A stretch of 64,000 bases of DNA from Arion vulgaris (taxonomy: Eukaryota; Mollusca; Gastropoda; Stylommatophora; Arionidae): the NCBI GenBank assembly GCA_020796225.1, contig CM036759.1, forward strand, positions 20,223,813 to 20,287,812, read 5' to 3'. The position numbers were made by a program, and so were the translations under genes. The notes under the pieces are model-generated. The model was not told the DNA's origin. It searched no databases and saw only the letters and a program-made list of their open reading frames with translations. This document shows positions 63,358 through 64,000 of the stretch, piece after piece. Numbering within the stretch: the first letter of the stretch is position 1; each line of letters begins with the position of its first letter.

Positions 63358-64000
63358 AACACTATATTCCTCAATTATACCACATTGTATGAAATCATGT
63401 ACTTTACTATATATTTAAGGTAGATGGTACATGGTAGGGTCAAAAACTCTAATTCTCATCACAGAATCAAAATTTCAGGGGTATAGTATACGTATGGACT
63501 TCAAAATTTTAAAAAATCTTCATTAATTAATTATGCAAATTAGCTATCCGATATGGCCGTGACAGTAAACAAATTATAGATCTTTTTAAAGTTGCATAAC
63601 TATGGTGTTGATTGCTGGATTTCAGTGAAACTTGGCATATTGATTCATTATATGTAGATTGATGGCCTGAAGTAGAATGATAGGGTATGGACAAAAGGTT
63701 TTTAAATGAATTTTAAAATATCAAGTCCAATATTTGTGTCTCATTATATATGCATAATGGTCATAAAACCATAACTATGAATTCAATTTTGTCCATTCTA
63801 GGTCAGTCCCTGCAATAGTTTATGACACATGGTTGTTTCAAATTTCAAGTGAACTGAATGTACTTAAGCAGGGTTATCTTATTTCAAAGATCACGACTTA
63901 GGGTAAAACATAATTCTGAGAAAACGAAGAAAAACTGAAAAAGTACACACTATTTGTAGGTTTAATGACCTCCGGTTGAATAAATGTTTCCTTCTATTGC
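63358..64000. other. unassigned AT-rich interval
   Basis: No gene recognised. AGTGAAACTTGGCAT near 63627 has the look of a dispersed repeat but has no partner here. Confidence 0.45.

Overview
The window looks like a non-coding, transposon-saturated stretch of an animal genome. The base composition is AT-rich, and there are long gene-free intervals. At least six SINE families occur, five or six of them with tRNA-like heads. There are many 5'-truncated non-LTR retrotransposons (LINEs), hAT-type DNA transposons with 8-bp target duplications, miniature inverted-repeat elements and numerous minisatellites. The mix of RNase H-bearing I/Ingi-like LINEs, endonuclease/RT LINEs ending in a C2H2 finger, and hAT elements of the DUF4371 and ZBED5-like kinds would suit an invertebrate such as a mollusc. 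That placement is an inference and I would not go below 'metazoan'. I found no convincing intact host gene, tRNA, rRNA or CRISPR array. The long open frames are minisatellite or TE shadows.

Layout. 0-12 kb: RNase H LINE tails, an L1-like RT fragment, a GC-rich dispersed element with duplicated hairpins (6.1-7.1 kb), an RT/RNase H fragment (8.5-9.5 kb) and three SINEs. 12-17 kb: a SINE followed directly by a 19-bp minisatellite, LINE tails and a polypurine block. 17-20.1 kb: the best LINE here, with a 5' leader joined directly to RT and a C-terminal C2H2 finger, followed across an (AAT)n tract by an inverted copy of its own 3' end that carries a nested RNase H LINE tail. 20-28 kb: more LINE tails (one amplified into a 75-bp tandem array), a SINE inside a SINE, a SINE head turned into a 21-bp minisatellite, and a 38-bp satellite. 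28-31 kb: an internally deleted hAT element and LINE pieces. 33-35 kb: a degenerate ~35-bp satellite. 36-46 kb: three copies of a hAT-like MITE (one holding a SINE), several SINEs, and an RNase H LINE interrupted by an unrecognised 561-bp retro-insert. 48-51 kb: two 13-bp minisatellites of the same unit around a second copy of the GC-rich element. 52-57 kb: inverted LINE tails and ZBED5-like hAT pieces. 57.7-59.8 kb: a complete-ended hAT element with a broken transposase. 60-64 kb: LINE tails, a 76-bp palindromic element, a 63-bp tandem array and SINEs.

The elements are related by insertion history rather than by pathway. Direct repeats date the order at several sites: LINE into LINE, SINE into SINE, SINE into MITE, and an unknown retro-insert into LINE. 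SINE tails and LINE tails have repeatedly seeded tandem arrays. The most distinctive unexplained signal is the pair of dispersed GC-rich elements at 6.1 and 49.7 kb. Each carries two copies of a module in which a stem with a constant TGCCTT loop is followed by a GGGA-tetraloop stem. The TGCCTT hairpin also occurs in the leader of the LINE at 17.3 kb. Many single-base differences inside tandem arrays may be sequencing or assembly noise.
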